DNA of 33,094 nucleotides. Source: Acidimicrobiales bacterium. GTDB taxonomy: Bacteria; Actinomycetota; Acidimicrobiia; Acidimicrobiales; JAHEJN01. A program made the translations under genes and the position numbers. Location of the stretch: the NCBI GenBank assembly GCA_024638845.1, contig JAHEJN010000030.1:1-33094 (forward strand). Reading direction: 5' to 3'. Below the pieces are notes generated by a model. The model saw nothing but the letters and a program-made list of their open reading frames with translations, was not told where the DNA came from and did not search any database. Of this stretch, positions 7,671 through 14,971 are shown piece after piece. Every line of letters begins with the position of its first letter. The first letter of the stretch is position 1.

Positions 7671-8266
7671 GGGCCGTTCGCATCGTGCAGGGAACCGCGG
7701 TTCCGCTCGACCGCTCCGACGTCGACACCGATCAGATCATCCCGTCGGACTGGCTCAAGCGCGTCGAACGAACCGGATTCGAGAAGGGGTTGTTCTCGGA
7801 ATGGCGCGACGAGCCGTCGTTCGTCCTCAACCGCGAGGAGTATGCAGGCGCCAACATCCTCCTCGCCGGCCCCAACTTCGGCACCGGTTCGTCTCGGGAG
7901 CACGCCGTCTGGGCCATACAGCAGTACGGCTTCGAGGCGGTGATCTCGTCGCGATTCGGACCGATCTTCAAGAACAACGCCACCAAGAACGGACTGGTTC
8001 CGGTCGAAGTGGGCGCCGACATCGCCCAGCGGCTGCTCGAGGCCGTGGCCACCGACCCGAGCATCGAGCTGACCATCGACGTGCAGCGACGCACCCTCGA
8101 GGTGCCCGCCCTCGGCGTCGACACGACGTTTCCGCTCGACGAATCGGTGGTGGAGCGTTTCCTCGAGGGACTCGACGACATCGGCATCACGTTGCGCTCC
8201 GCCGACGCCATCGACGACTTCGAGTCGAGGCGTCCGGCCTGGCTCCCGTCGACTCCGGCCGGCTGA
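7667..8266 (+). CDS. leuD: 3-isopropylmalate dehydratase, small subunit
   Basis: The 199-residue protein is the swivelling small subunit that partners LeuC. It carries the N-terminal [12 protein letters not shown] segment and the conserved [37 protein letters not shown] block, here from about residue 67. The start ATG overlaps the leuC stop (ATGA). Length is normal. A hairpin immediately after the stop is a likely terminator. Confidence 0.96.
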   Translation: MRAVRIVQGTAVPLDRSDVDTDQIIPSDWLKRVERTGFEKGLFSEWRDEPSFVLNREEYAGANILLAGPNFGTGSSREHAVWAIQQYGFEAVISSRFGPIFKNNATKNGLVPVEVGADIAQRLLEAVATDPSIELTIDVQRRTLEVPALGVDTTFPLDESVVERFLEGLDDIGITLRSADAIDDFESRRPAWLPSTPAG

Positions 8267-8269
8267 TCG

Positions 8270-8297
8270 CCGCTCTGGGCCGTTCGGCCCACAGCGG
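8270..8297 (+). terminator. hairpin after leuD
   Basis: CCGCTCTGGGCC pairs with GGCCCACAGCGG around a GTTC loop, 11 base pairs with one C-C mismatch. It starts 4 bases after the leuD stop. No U run follows, so it may be a U-less actinobacterial terminator or an RNA-stabilising 3' stem. Confidence 0.6.
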
Positions 8298-8378
8298 TGT
8301 CAATTCGCCATACCGGGAACCGACGGAGAGGTCGGCGTCGTCCGAAGGGTGATGACCACCACGCCGGAGATTCCCGTC

Positions 8379-10805
8379 ATGCGCAAGCTCGCCGTCCTTT
8401 CCCTGCTGATCGCTCTGTTCGCCAGCTCGTGTTCGAGCTCGGGCCCCGCCACCATCGGCGCAGGGCCGACTCCGGAGGCGCCCGGCGACGACGACCCGGT
8501 GGTCGTGACCGACGATTTCGTCCTGACCGCGTCACTGGTCCCCTTCGATGCGTGCGCGTCGTTCCTCGATCACGTGCACGCCGAAGCCGCCAAGCGAGTG
8601 GGCCCGTACGGTATCGACGGCTACGGCGGCGGGCCCGTGATCATGGAGGGCGAAATCGCCATCGACGTCATGAGCGACGAGGCAATGGCCGAGGTCGCGC
8701 CCGTGGAGGAACCCGCTTCCCCGCCTCGAGGTGCCCCCGCACCGAGCGCCGACGACGCCGCCTCCAACATCGGACCCGACCAGGCAACGGAAGGGACGGT
8801 CTTCTCGGAGACCAACGTGCAGGAGACCGGCGTCGACGAGCCCGACATCGTCAAGACCGACGGCCGCCGGATCGTCACCATCTCCAACAACGTCATCACC
8901 GTCGTCGACGTCACCGGCGAACCCACCGAGATCGGCAAGGTCCGCCTCGAAGGCGGCTGGGCCCGGGAGGCCTTTCTTGCCGGAGACAAGCTCGTGCTCA
9001 TCAGCGACGGTGACGGCGGCTTCGCCGTTCCGTACCCCCTCGAGGACAGCGTGAGCCGCGAGGTCGAGCCGAGCGGCGACGACGATGCCGAGGCCGGATT
9101 CGCCCCCGAAGAGACCGAACCCGCTCCGCCCATCGTCGAAGCGCCGTACTTCGAGAACTGGCGCGAGACCACCAAGGTCACCACGATCGACCTGGCCGGC
9201 GCACCGACGGTCACCGACGTTCTCGAGATGGAGGGCCGATACCTCTCGGCCCGGGCCGTCGATGGCACCGCACGAGTCGTGTTGACCAGCCGTCCCGACG
9301 ACCTCCCCTTCCTGTACCCGCAGAACCCCTCGGGCGAGGAGCGGGCGGCCGAGGCCAACCGCGACATCGTGAACGAGAGCACCGTGAACCAGTGGGTACC
9401 CGACTTCCAACGTCGCAACGCCGGCGGAACCGTGCTCGACGAGGGTCAGCTCGTGCCCTGCGACCGCATCCACCGCCCCGAGGCCTTCGCCGGTTTCGAG
9501 ATGCTCACCGTGGTCGGCCTCGACCTGTTGGCCGACGACGTGGTGCCCACCGATGCCACCGGCGTGCTCGCTTCGGGTGAGACGGTCTACGCCAGCACCG
9601 AGAGCCTGTACGTCGCCACCAACCGGTGGTTCGACACCTTCCCCGTCGAGGCGGGGGCCGAACGCATCGTGGAAGAGCGCTACACCACCTCGGTGCACAA
9701 GTTCTCCCTCACCGACGGCGGCGGCGCCGAATACCAGGCATCGGGTGCCGTCGACGGACACCTGCTCAACCAGTTCTCCCTCGACGAGGCCGACGGCTAC
9801 CTCCGAGTGGCCACCACCGCCGGTTCGCCGTGGGGCGGCGGACCCGACGCCGAGAGTTTCATCGCCGTGCTCGAACAGAGCGGCGGAGCCTTGACCGAGG
9901 TCGGCAAGGTGGGCGGGCTCGGTAAGGGTGAGCGCATCTTCTCGGTGCGCTTCATGGACGATGTCGCCTATGTGGTCACATTCCGTCAGGTCGACCCGTT
10001 CTACGTGGTCGACCTCAGCTCCCCCACCGACCCCACGGTGGTCGGCGAGCTCAAGATCCCCGGCTACTCCTCGTACCTGCACCCGATCGGTGACGACCTC
10101 GTGCTCGGGGTCGGCCAGGACGCCGACGAGAACGGCCGCACGCTCGGCGCCAAGGTGTCGTTGTTCGACGTCTCGAACCGCGCCGATCCCGTCGAGCTGG
10201 CGGTGTGGACCGGAGGCGGCGAGAGCTACACCGACGCCGAGTGGGACCATCGGGCCTTCACCTGGTGGGGACCCGAGAATCTCGCCATCCTGCCGCTCAG
10301 CTCCTATGGCGACCAGTTCTTCGGCGCCGTCGTGCTCGAGGTGACCCGCGACGGCATCGTCGAGAGAGGTCGGGTCGACCAGGCCGACGACGCCATTACC
10401 GGGGCCACCGAATGTGTGCCGGTCGAGCCGGCACAACGAGCCACGAGCTACGACGACGCCCGCACCGAGCTCGATTACGTGCTCCTCGAGGGCGGCAAGG
10501 TCGTGGTCTGTGAACCGGACCAGGCCGTCGGCAATCCGGTCGAGGGCATGTCGTGCGAAGGCCCGATCCTGGTCTCGGAGGCGTTCGACTACTTCGGTAT
10601 CGGCGAGGACGAGATCATCTCGACCCTGACCGAGCCGGTCCCCGTCGACGGCCATCTGTTCTTCTGCTGGCCCGACTACTACGGCGGAGACCCCGTCGTG
10701 CGGACGCTGATCGTCGACGACGACCTGTTCACGATGTCGTACCGGTGGCTCCAATCGAATGACCTCGCCAGCCTCGAGCTGCTCGCCCGGATCGCCATCG
10801 ACTGA
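8379..10805 (+). CDS. secreted beta-propeller-domain lipoprotein
   Basis: The 808-residue protein begins with MRKLAVLSLLIALFASSC, a lipoprotein signal peptide with the lipid-modified Cys at residue 18. A low-complexity Pro/Asp linker follows. The hallmark of the bacterial 'beta propeller domain' secreted family, ETNVQETGVDEPDIVKTDG, starts near residue 142. The rest shows repeated beta-strand units (for example VSLFDVSNRADPVELA and FYVVDLSSPTDPTVVGELKIPGYSSYLHP) as in propeller blades. It should be anchored on the outer face of the membrane; the ligand is unknown. The start is ATG 8379, where GGAGA lies 8 bases upstream and the signal peptide begins; an in-frame ATG at 8352 adds non-signal residues and has poor spacing. 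It stands alone between two hairpins. Confidence 0.88.
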   Translation: MRKLAVLSLLIALFASSCSSSGPATIGAGPTPEAPGDDDPVVVTDDFVLTASLVPFDACASFLDHVHAEAAKRVGPYGIDGYGGGPVIMEGEIAIDVMSDEAMAEVAPVEEPASPPRGAPAPSADDAASNIGPDQATEGTVFSETNVQETGVDEPDIVKTDGRRIVTISNNVITVVDVTGEPTEIGKVRLEGGWAREAFLAGDKLVLISDGDGGFAVPYPLEDSVSREVEPSGDDDAEAGFAPEETEPAPPIVEAPYFENWRETTKVTTIDLAGAPTVTDVLEMEGRYLSARAVDGTARVVLTSRPDDLPFLYPQNPSGEERAAEANRDIVNESTVNQWVPDFQRRNAGGTVLDEGQLVPCDRIHRPEAFAGFEMLTVVGLDLLADDVVPTDATGVLASGETVYASTESLYVATNRWFDTFPVEAGAERIVEERYTTSVHKFSLTDGGGAEYQASGAVDGHLLNQFSLDEADGYLRVATTAGSPWGGGPDAESFIAVLEQSGGALTEVGKVGGLGKGERIFSVRFMDDVAYVVTFRQVDPFYVVDLSSPTDPTVVGELKIPGYSSYLHPIGDDLVLGVGQDADENGRTLGAKVSLFDVSNRADPVELAVWTGGGESYTDAEWDHRAFTWWGPENLAILPLSSYGDQFFGAVVLEVTRDGIVERGRVDQADDAITGATECVPVEPAQRATSYDDARTELDYVLLEGGKVVVCEPDQAVGNPVEGMSCEGPILVSEAFDYFGIGEDEIISTLTEPVPVDGHLFFCWPDYYGGDPVVRTLIVDDDLFTMSYRWLQSNDLASLELLARIAID

Positions 10806-10823
10806 CCCGCACCGACCCGATCA

Positions 10824-10860
10824 CGGGGCGAGAGGGCCGACCATGGGCTCTCCCGCCCCG
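10824..10860 (+). terminator. hairpin after the beta-propeller gene
   Basis: CGGGGCGAGAG can pair with CTCTCCCGCCCCG with a 2-base bulge and a loop of about 13 bases. It lies 18 bases after the stop. No U run follows it, although a T-rich stretch that forms the next promoter begins soon after. Confidence 0.5.
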
Positions 10861-10869
10861 GATTTGGTT

Positions 10870-10875
10870 TAGGTT
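10870..10875 (+). promoter_or_regulatory. -10 box of the small sunset-domain gene
   Basis: TAGGTT ends 8 bases before the ATG at 10884, with no ribosome site between them. This is a leaderless arrangement. Confidence 0.55.
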
Positions 10876-10883
10876 TGACCGAC

Positions 10884-11249
10884 ATGAAGCGCTGGCTGAC
10901 ACGAGTGTTCGCTCTCGCGGCTGCCCTGGTGGGCGCGTCCTGGTTCAATCAGCGACGCAAACGGCAGGCCTGGGAGGACGAACCCCGGGCGCAGGCCGAA
11001 TGGCCACGCCTGCAGATGGACACCTCCGACACGAACGGGTCGTCGCCGGTCACGGAGGGCAGCTCGGGGTCATGGATCGATCCGCTGCCTGATGGGAACT
11101 GCCCGCCCTCGCACCCGGTGAAGGGCAAGACCCGCTCGGGGATCTTCCACGTCGAGGGCAACATCGCCTACGACCGCACCAACGCCGACCGGTGCTATCT
11201 GTCACCCGAGGCGGCCGAAGCCGACGGGTACCGCGCGGCCAAGAGCTGA
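10884..11249 (+). CDS. small membrane-anchored sunset-domain protein
   Basis: The 121-residue protein has one N-terminal membrane helix or signal anchor (about 5-21), a polar linker, and a C-terminal domain of about 50 residues (72-121). That domain has the pattern CPPSHPVKGK...IFHVEG...YDRTNADRCYLSPEAAEADGYRAAK. It resembles the 'sunset' domain seen at the ends of some secreted nucleases and small actinobacterial proteins, with the paired Cys-Pro and Cys-Tyr segments preserved. The domain is probably extracytoplasmic and the two cysteines could form a disulfide or bind metal. The start is ATG 10884, supported by the -10 box 8 bases upstream; a TTG at 10875 is the alternative. It converges on serA with 3 bases between stops. 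Its function is unknown. Confidence 0.75.
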   Translation: MKRWLTRVFALAAALVGASWFNQRRKRQAWEDEPRAQAEWPRLQMDTSDTNGSSPVTEGSSGSWIDPLPDGNCPPSHPVKGKTRSGIFHVEGNIAYDRTNADRCYLSPEAAEADGYRAAKS

Positions 11250-11252
11250 GGC

Positions 11253-12212
11253 TCAGCCGGCCATCACCGCATCGGCGTTGACCACGCACGGCGCGGGCTC
11301 GCCCGCCAACGCGAGGTTGACCTGCTCGGCCACTTGATCGCCTGCCTTGTGCTGGGCCTCGGCGGTGCTGGCGCCCAGGTGGGGTTGGGCAACCACGTTG
11401 TCGAGGGTGAACAGGGGTGAGTCGGTCGTGGGCTCGGTGGCCCACACGTCGAGTCCCGCGCCGGCGATGGTCCCGGCCGAGAGGGCATCGAACAAGGCAG
11501 CCTCGTCGATGATGCCACCGCGCGAGACGTTGACCACCCGCAACGACGACTTGGCCTTGGCCAGGAAGTCGGCGCCGATCAAGCCGATGGTCTCGGGCGT
11601 CTTGGCGAGGTGAAGGGTGACGAAGTCGCTGGTGCGGGCCAAGGTGTCGAGATCGACCAGCTCGGCGCCGTACTCCGCCGCTCGGTCGGCGCCGATATAG
11701 GGATCGTGGGCGACGAGGCGCATGCCGAACGCCCCCGCCCGCTCGGCCACGAGCCCGCCGATGCGACCGAGGCCGATGATGCCCAGGGTCTTGCCGCTCA
11801 GCTCGACGCCATTCCACCTCGAGCGTTCCCAACGGCCCTGCACCAACGCGGCGTGAGCCTGCGGGACGTTGCGGGCAACGGCCAACAACAACGCCATCGT
11901 CTGCTCGGCGGCCGACACCACATTCGAGTGCGGAGCGTTGGCCACCAACACGCCTGCAGCAGTCGCCGCGGCCACGTCGACGTTGTCGAGGCCCACACCG
12001 GCTCGTCCGACGACCCGGAGGTCGGAGGCTGCGGCGATGACCTCGGCGGTCACCTTGGTGGCCGAGCGGATGACCAGTGCCGCTGCGCCCGGGATCGCCG
12101 ACAGCAACTCGTCGGGCGACAGACCCGTCTGCACGTCGACGTCGTGGCCGGCATCACGCAGACGCTGAAGACCGGACTCGGCAATCTCTTCGGTGACCAG
12201 GATGCGACTCAT
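11253..12212 (-). CDS. serA: short D-3-phosphoglycerate dehydrogenase (no regulatory domains)
   Basis: The 319-residue D-2-hydroxyacid dehydrogenase would oxidise 3-phosphoglycerate, the first step of serine synthesis. It contains RAGVGLDNVD (70-79), the NAD-binding GLGRIG (147-152) and the catalytic Arg231 (NVSRGGI), Glu260 (ATEP) and His278 (QPHLGASTAEAQ). The last motif is typical of SerA rather than of other family members. It ends at the catalytic core, whereas usual actinobacterial SerA (about 530 residues) carries intervening and ACT domains for serine feedback. No remnant of these follows the stop. The start is ATG 12212 without a clear ribosome site. A related 2-hydroxyacid dehydrogenase role remains possible. 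Confidence 0.82.
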   Translation of the reverse strand: MSRILVTEEIAESGLQRLRDAGHDVDVQTGLSPDELLSAIPGAAALVIRSATKVTAEVIAAASDLRVVGRAGVGLDNVDVAAATAAGVLVANAPHSNVVSAAEQTMALLLAVARNVPQAHAALVQGRWERSRWNGVELSGKTLGIIGLGRIGGLVAERAGAFGMRLVAHDPYIGADRAAEYGAELVDLDTLARTSDFVTLHLAKTPETIGLIGADFLAKAKSSLRVVNVSRGGIIDEAALFDALSAGTIAGAGLDVWATEPTTDSPLFTLDNVVAQPHLGASTAEAQHKAGDQVAEQVNLALAGEPAPCVVNADAVMAG

Positions 12213-12309
12213 CCGTGCAGGATGGCGTGACGATCGCCCATCCGAAACCTTCGATCGCCCGACATCGGCCGAATCCGATCCCGCATTCGTCTCCTCGCCT
12301 CGCGTCGGC

Positions 12310-12315
12310 GACAAT
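12310..12315 (+). promoter_or_regulatory. candidate -10 box of mftE
   Basis: GACAAT ends 6 bases before the GTG at 12322. The same hexamer stands before the leuB leader peptide. The call is tentative, since no -35 box is clear. Confidence 0.4.
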
Positions 12316-12321
12316 CCAGGA

Positions 12322-12993
12322 GTGACCGCCCATGGCGAACGGGCCTGGCCCGACGTCGATGCCGCCGCCGAGACCCTGCTCGTGCCCCTCGGCTCGACCG
12401 AGCAGCACGGCCCGCATCTCCCGTTCGACACCGACAGCCGCATCGCGGTTGCCGTCGCGCTCGCCGCGGCCGACCGCGTCGACCATGTCGTCGTCGCTCC
12501 CTGCGTCGACTACGGCTCGAGCGGCGAACACCAGGCGTTCGCCGGCACGCTCTCCATCGGCGGCGAAGCCCTCGCGATGGTGCTCGTCGAGCTCGGTCGC
12601 TCGGCGCTGCCGCCGTTTGCCCGCATGGTGTTCGTCAACGGCCACGGCGGCAATGCGCAGGCGGTTCAGGCCGCGGTCGAGCTGCTCCTGTCCGAAGGCC
12701 GACCGGTGGCCGCATGGCAGCCGGACCTCCCCGCGGTCGAACCTTGCGACGCCCACGCCGGCCACACCGAGACCTCGCTCCTCCTCGCCCTTGCTCCCGA
12801 TGTGGTGCACATCGATCGCGCCGAGGTCGGCAACACCGAACCCCTCGCCGAGCTCGCGTCGCGCCTCACCGCCGACGGAGTGGTCGCCGTTGCAGCCAAC
12901 GGGGTCCTCGGTGATCCGCGTGGTGCGAGCGCCGACCACGGGAGGCGACTCTTCGACCATCTGGTCGACTCGTTGGTCGCGCTTCTCAGCTGA
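12322..12993 (+). CDS. mftE: mycofactocin system creatininase-family peptidase MftE
   Basis: This 223-residue creatininase-fold metallopeptidase matches MftE, which releases the C-terminal Val-Tyr dipeptide from the modified MftA precursor. Metal-site motifs are PLGSTEQHGPHLPFDTD (Glu27, His29, Asp near 36-38), NGHGGN (His108) and HAGHTETS (Glu150). The segment ANGVLGDPRGASADHGRRLFDHLVD also matches MftE. The start GTG 12322 is chosen because the mature-like N terminus begins there and a -10-like box lies 6 bases upstream; earlier in-frame codons overlap the serA start region. Two mycofactocin-type dehydrogenases follow on the same strand, but mftA, mftB, mftC, mftD and mftF are not in the window. 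Confidence 0.88.
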   Translation: MTAHGERAWPDVDAAAETLLVPLGSTEQHGPHLPFDTDSRIAVAVALAAADRVDHVVVAPCVDYGSSGEHQAFAGTLSIGGEALAMVLVELGRSALPPFARMVFVNGHGGNAQAVQAAVELLLSEGRPVAAWQPDLPAVEPCDAHAGHTETSLLLALAPDVVHIDRAEVGNTEPLAELASRLTADGVVAVAANGVLGDPRGASADHGRRLFDHLVDSLVALLS

Positions 12994-13070
12994 GACCGTT
13001 TCGCCCGTCCTTCCCGAGTCGGCTTGACTGGAGTTGCTCCGCCCGACGACATGCGACACAGGGGTGCACG

Positions 13071-14186
13071 GTGAAGACGAAGGCTGCGATCTTGTGGGAG
13101 ACCAAGACCCCGTGGAGCGTCGAGGAGATCGAGCTGGATGCCCCACGCGCGCGGGAGGTCCTGGTGAAGATGGCCGCCGCCGGCCTGTGCCACTCCGACG
13201 AACACGTCCTCGTCGGCGATCTCTCCGCTCCGCTGCCGATCGTCGGCGGTCACGAAGGTGCAGGAGTGGTGGTCGAAATGGGCCCGGGCGTTACGTCGCT
13301 CGAGGTCGGCGATCACGTGTCGAGCAGCTACATCCCCTCGTGCGGTCGTTGCCGGTGGTGTTCCAGCGGCCAACAGAACCTGTGCGATCTCGGCGCCCAG
13401 CTCCTCGAGCCCGGCATGATGCCCGACTCGTCGTTCCGCCACCATGCGTCCAACGGGGCCGACCTCAGCCCCATGCTCAAGCTCGGCACCTTCGCCGAGT
13501 ACATCGTCGCATCGGAGGACTCGCTGGTGAAGGTCGACGCCCACCACGACCTGAAGGCGATCGCGCTGCTCAGTTGCGGGGTGGCCACGGGCTACGGCTC
13601 GGCGGTACACCGAGCAGACGTGCAGGTGGGAGACGTGGTGGTCGTGGCGGGGATCGGGGGCATCGGCGCGGGCGCCGTGCAAGGCGCGAGGTTGGCCGGC
13701 GCGACGCGCATCATCGCCGTCGATCCCCTCGAGAACAAACGGGAGCTGGCCATGGAGTTCGGCGCCACCCACACGGCGGCCAGCCTCGAGACCGCAGCGC
13801 CACTGGCCATGGAGACGACCAACGGCCAGGGAGCCGACAAGGTGATTCTCACCGCCGGGGTCGTCACCGGTGACCTCATTGCGCCGGCCATGGCCCTCGT
13901 ACGGAAGGGAGGCACGTGCGTCGTCACCGGGTTGGGACCCGAGACCGCAACGCAGGCCACGTTGTCGCTGGTCGACCTCACGCTGTCGAACAAGGAGATC
14001 AAGGGCACGTTGTTCGGCTCGGGGAATCCTCGTGCCGACATCCCGCACCTCGCCACCCTCTACGGGAACGGCCAGCTGATGGTCGACGAGATGATCACCC
14101 GCACCTACACGCTCGACGAGATCAACGACGGCTACCAGGACATGCGCGACGGCGAGAACATCCGCGGCGTCATCGTGTTCGACTGA
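13071..14186 (+). CDS. NDMA-type zinc alcohol dehydrogenase (mycofactocin-associated)
   Basis: The 371-residue medium-chain dehydrogenase has the catalytic zinc residues Cys40 (GLCHSDEH) and His61-Glu62 (GGHEGAG), the structural zinc cysteines 91, 94, 97 and 105, and a Rossmann motif GIGGIGAGAVQGA near residue 200. The overall sequence fits the Rxyl_3153 family of N,N-dimethyl-4-nitrosoaniline-dependent alcohol dehydrogenases, whose tightly bound nicotinamide is recycled by a partner carrier, thought to be mycofactocin. Its position after mftE supports this. The start is GTG 13071, with AGGGGT about 6 bases upstream. The alcohol substrate is not evident. Confidence 0.9.
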   Translation: MKTKAAILWETKTPWSVEEIELDAPRAREVLVKMAAAGLCHSDEHVLVGDLSAPLPIVGGHEGAGVVVEMGPGVTSLEVGDHVSSSYIPSCGRCRWCSSGQQNLCDLGAQLLEPGMMPDSSFRHHASNGADLSPMLKLGTFAEYIVASEDSLVKVDAHHDLKAIALLSCGVATGYGSAVHRADVQVGDVVVVAGIGGIGAGAVQGARLAGATRIIAVDPLENKRELAMEFGATHTAASLETAAPLAMETTNGQGADKVILTAGVVTGDLIAPAMALVRKGGTCVVTGLGPETATQATLSLVDLTLSNKEIKGTLFGSGNPRADIPHLATLYGNGQLMVDEMITRTYTLDEINDGYQDMRDGENIRGVIVFD

Positions 14187-14194
14187 GAACGCCC

Positions 14195-14971
14195 GTGCCC
14201 GTCGCCCTCGTCACCGGAGCAGCCCGCGGCATCGGCGCCGCCGTTGCCGCCGCGCTGCACGCCGACGGATGGCAGCTGGTCCTCGTCGACATCTGTGCCG
14301 ACGATCCGCACGTGCCGTATCCGCTCGCCACCCCCGACGATCTGGCGTCGGTGGCCGCCGCCACCGGACAATCGGCCACCGTGATGGCCGACGTACGCGA
14401 CGTCGACGGTCTCCGAGCAGCGGTCGACCTGGCCGAGGAACGCTACGGACGACTCGACGCCGCGGTCGCGGCCGCCGGTGTGGTCATCGGCGGAGAGCCC
14501 GCCTGGGAGATGTCGGGGGAATCCTGGAGAACCGTGCTCGACATCGATCTGGGTGGCGTCCAGAATCTGGTGACCGTCGCCATCCCTGCGATCCTGCGGC
14601 ACACTCACGGCGATGGCCGCTTCGTGGCCATCGCCTCGACTGCGGCGACCACGGGGATGCCCCGGCTGGCCGCCTACAACGCCGCCAAGGCCGGCGTGTT
14701 GGGCCTGATCCGTGGTCTTGCCGCTGATCTCGGCGCCTCGGGAGTGACGGCCAATGCGGTGTGCCCGGGTTCCACCGACACCGACGTCCTCGCGGCGAGC
14801 GCGGAAGTCTACGGCCTTCATTCGAGCGACGACTTCGCCGGTCACCAGTCACTCGGCCGACTTCTGCGCCCCGAGGAGATCGCCGCGGCGGTGGCGTGGC
14901 TCTGCTCCCCTGCCGCCTCGGCCGTCACCGGCGCCGCGATACCTGTCGACGGGGGAATGAGCGCTACCTAG
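14195..14971 (+). CDS. mycofactocin-type short-chain dehydrogenase/reductase
   Basis: The 258-residue SDR has the Rossmann motif TGAARGIG (7-14), the NAG-like motif (94-95 region), catalytic Ser148, Tyr161 and Lys165 (YNAAK). The region after the second strand, VDICADDPHVPYPLATPDDL (31-50), contains the extra segment typical of mycofactocin-coupled SDRs, which is thought to bury the NAD so that it cannot exchange. It begins 8 bases after the stop of the zinc dehydrogenase with a GTG and weak TGAGAA ribosome site, so the three genes are probably one unit. Its end overlaps the convergent ABC gene by 8 bases. The substrate is unknown. Confidence 0.88.
   Translation: MPVALVTGAARGIGAAVAAALHADGWQLVLVDICADDPHVPYPLATPDDLASVAAATGQSATVMADVRDVDGLRAAVDLAEERYGRLDAAVAAAGVVIGGEPAWEMSGESWRTVLDIDLGGVQNLVTVAIPAILRHTHGDGRFVAIASTAATTGMPRLAAYNAAKAGVLGLIRGLAADLGASGVTANAVCPGSTDTDVLAASAEVYGLHSSDDFAGHQSLGRLLRPEEIAAAVAWLCSPAASAVTGAAIPVDGGMSAT

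Noticed and set aside
8532-10754. 740-codon open frame on the minus strand
   Set aside because: It is the antisense shadow of the beta-propeller lipoprotein gene; its translation is low-complexity Gly/Val/Asp/His text without motifs, while the plus strand has a signal peptide and family hallmark.
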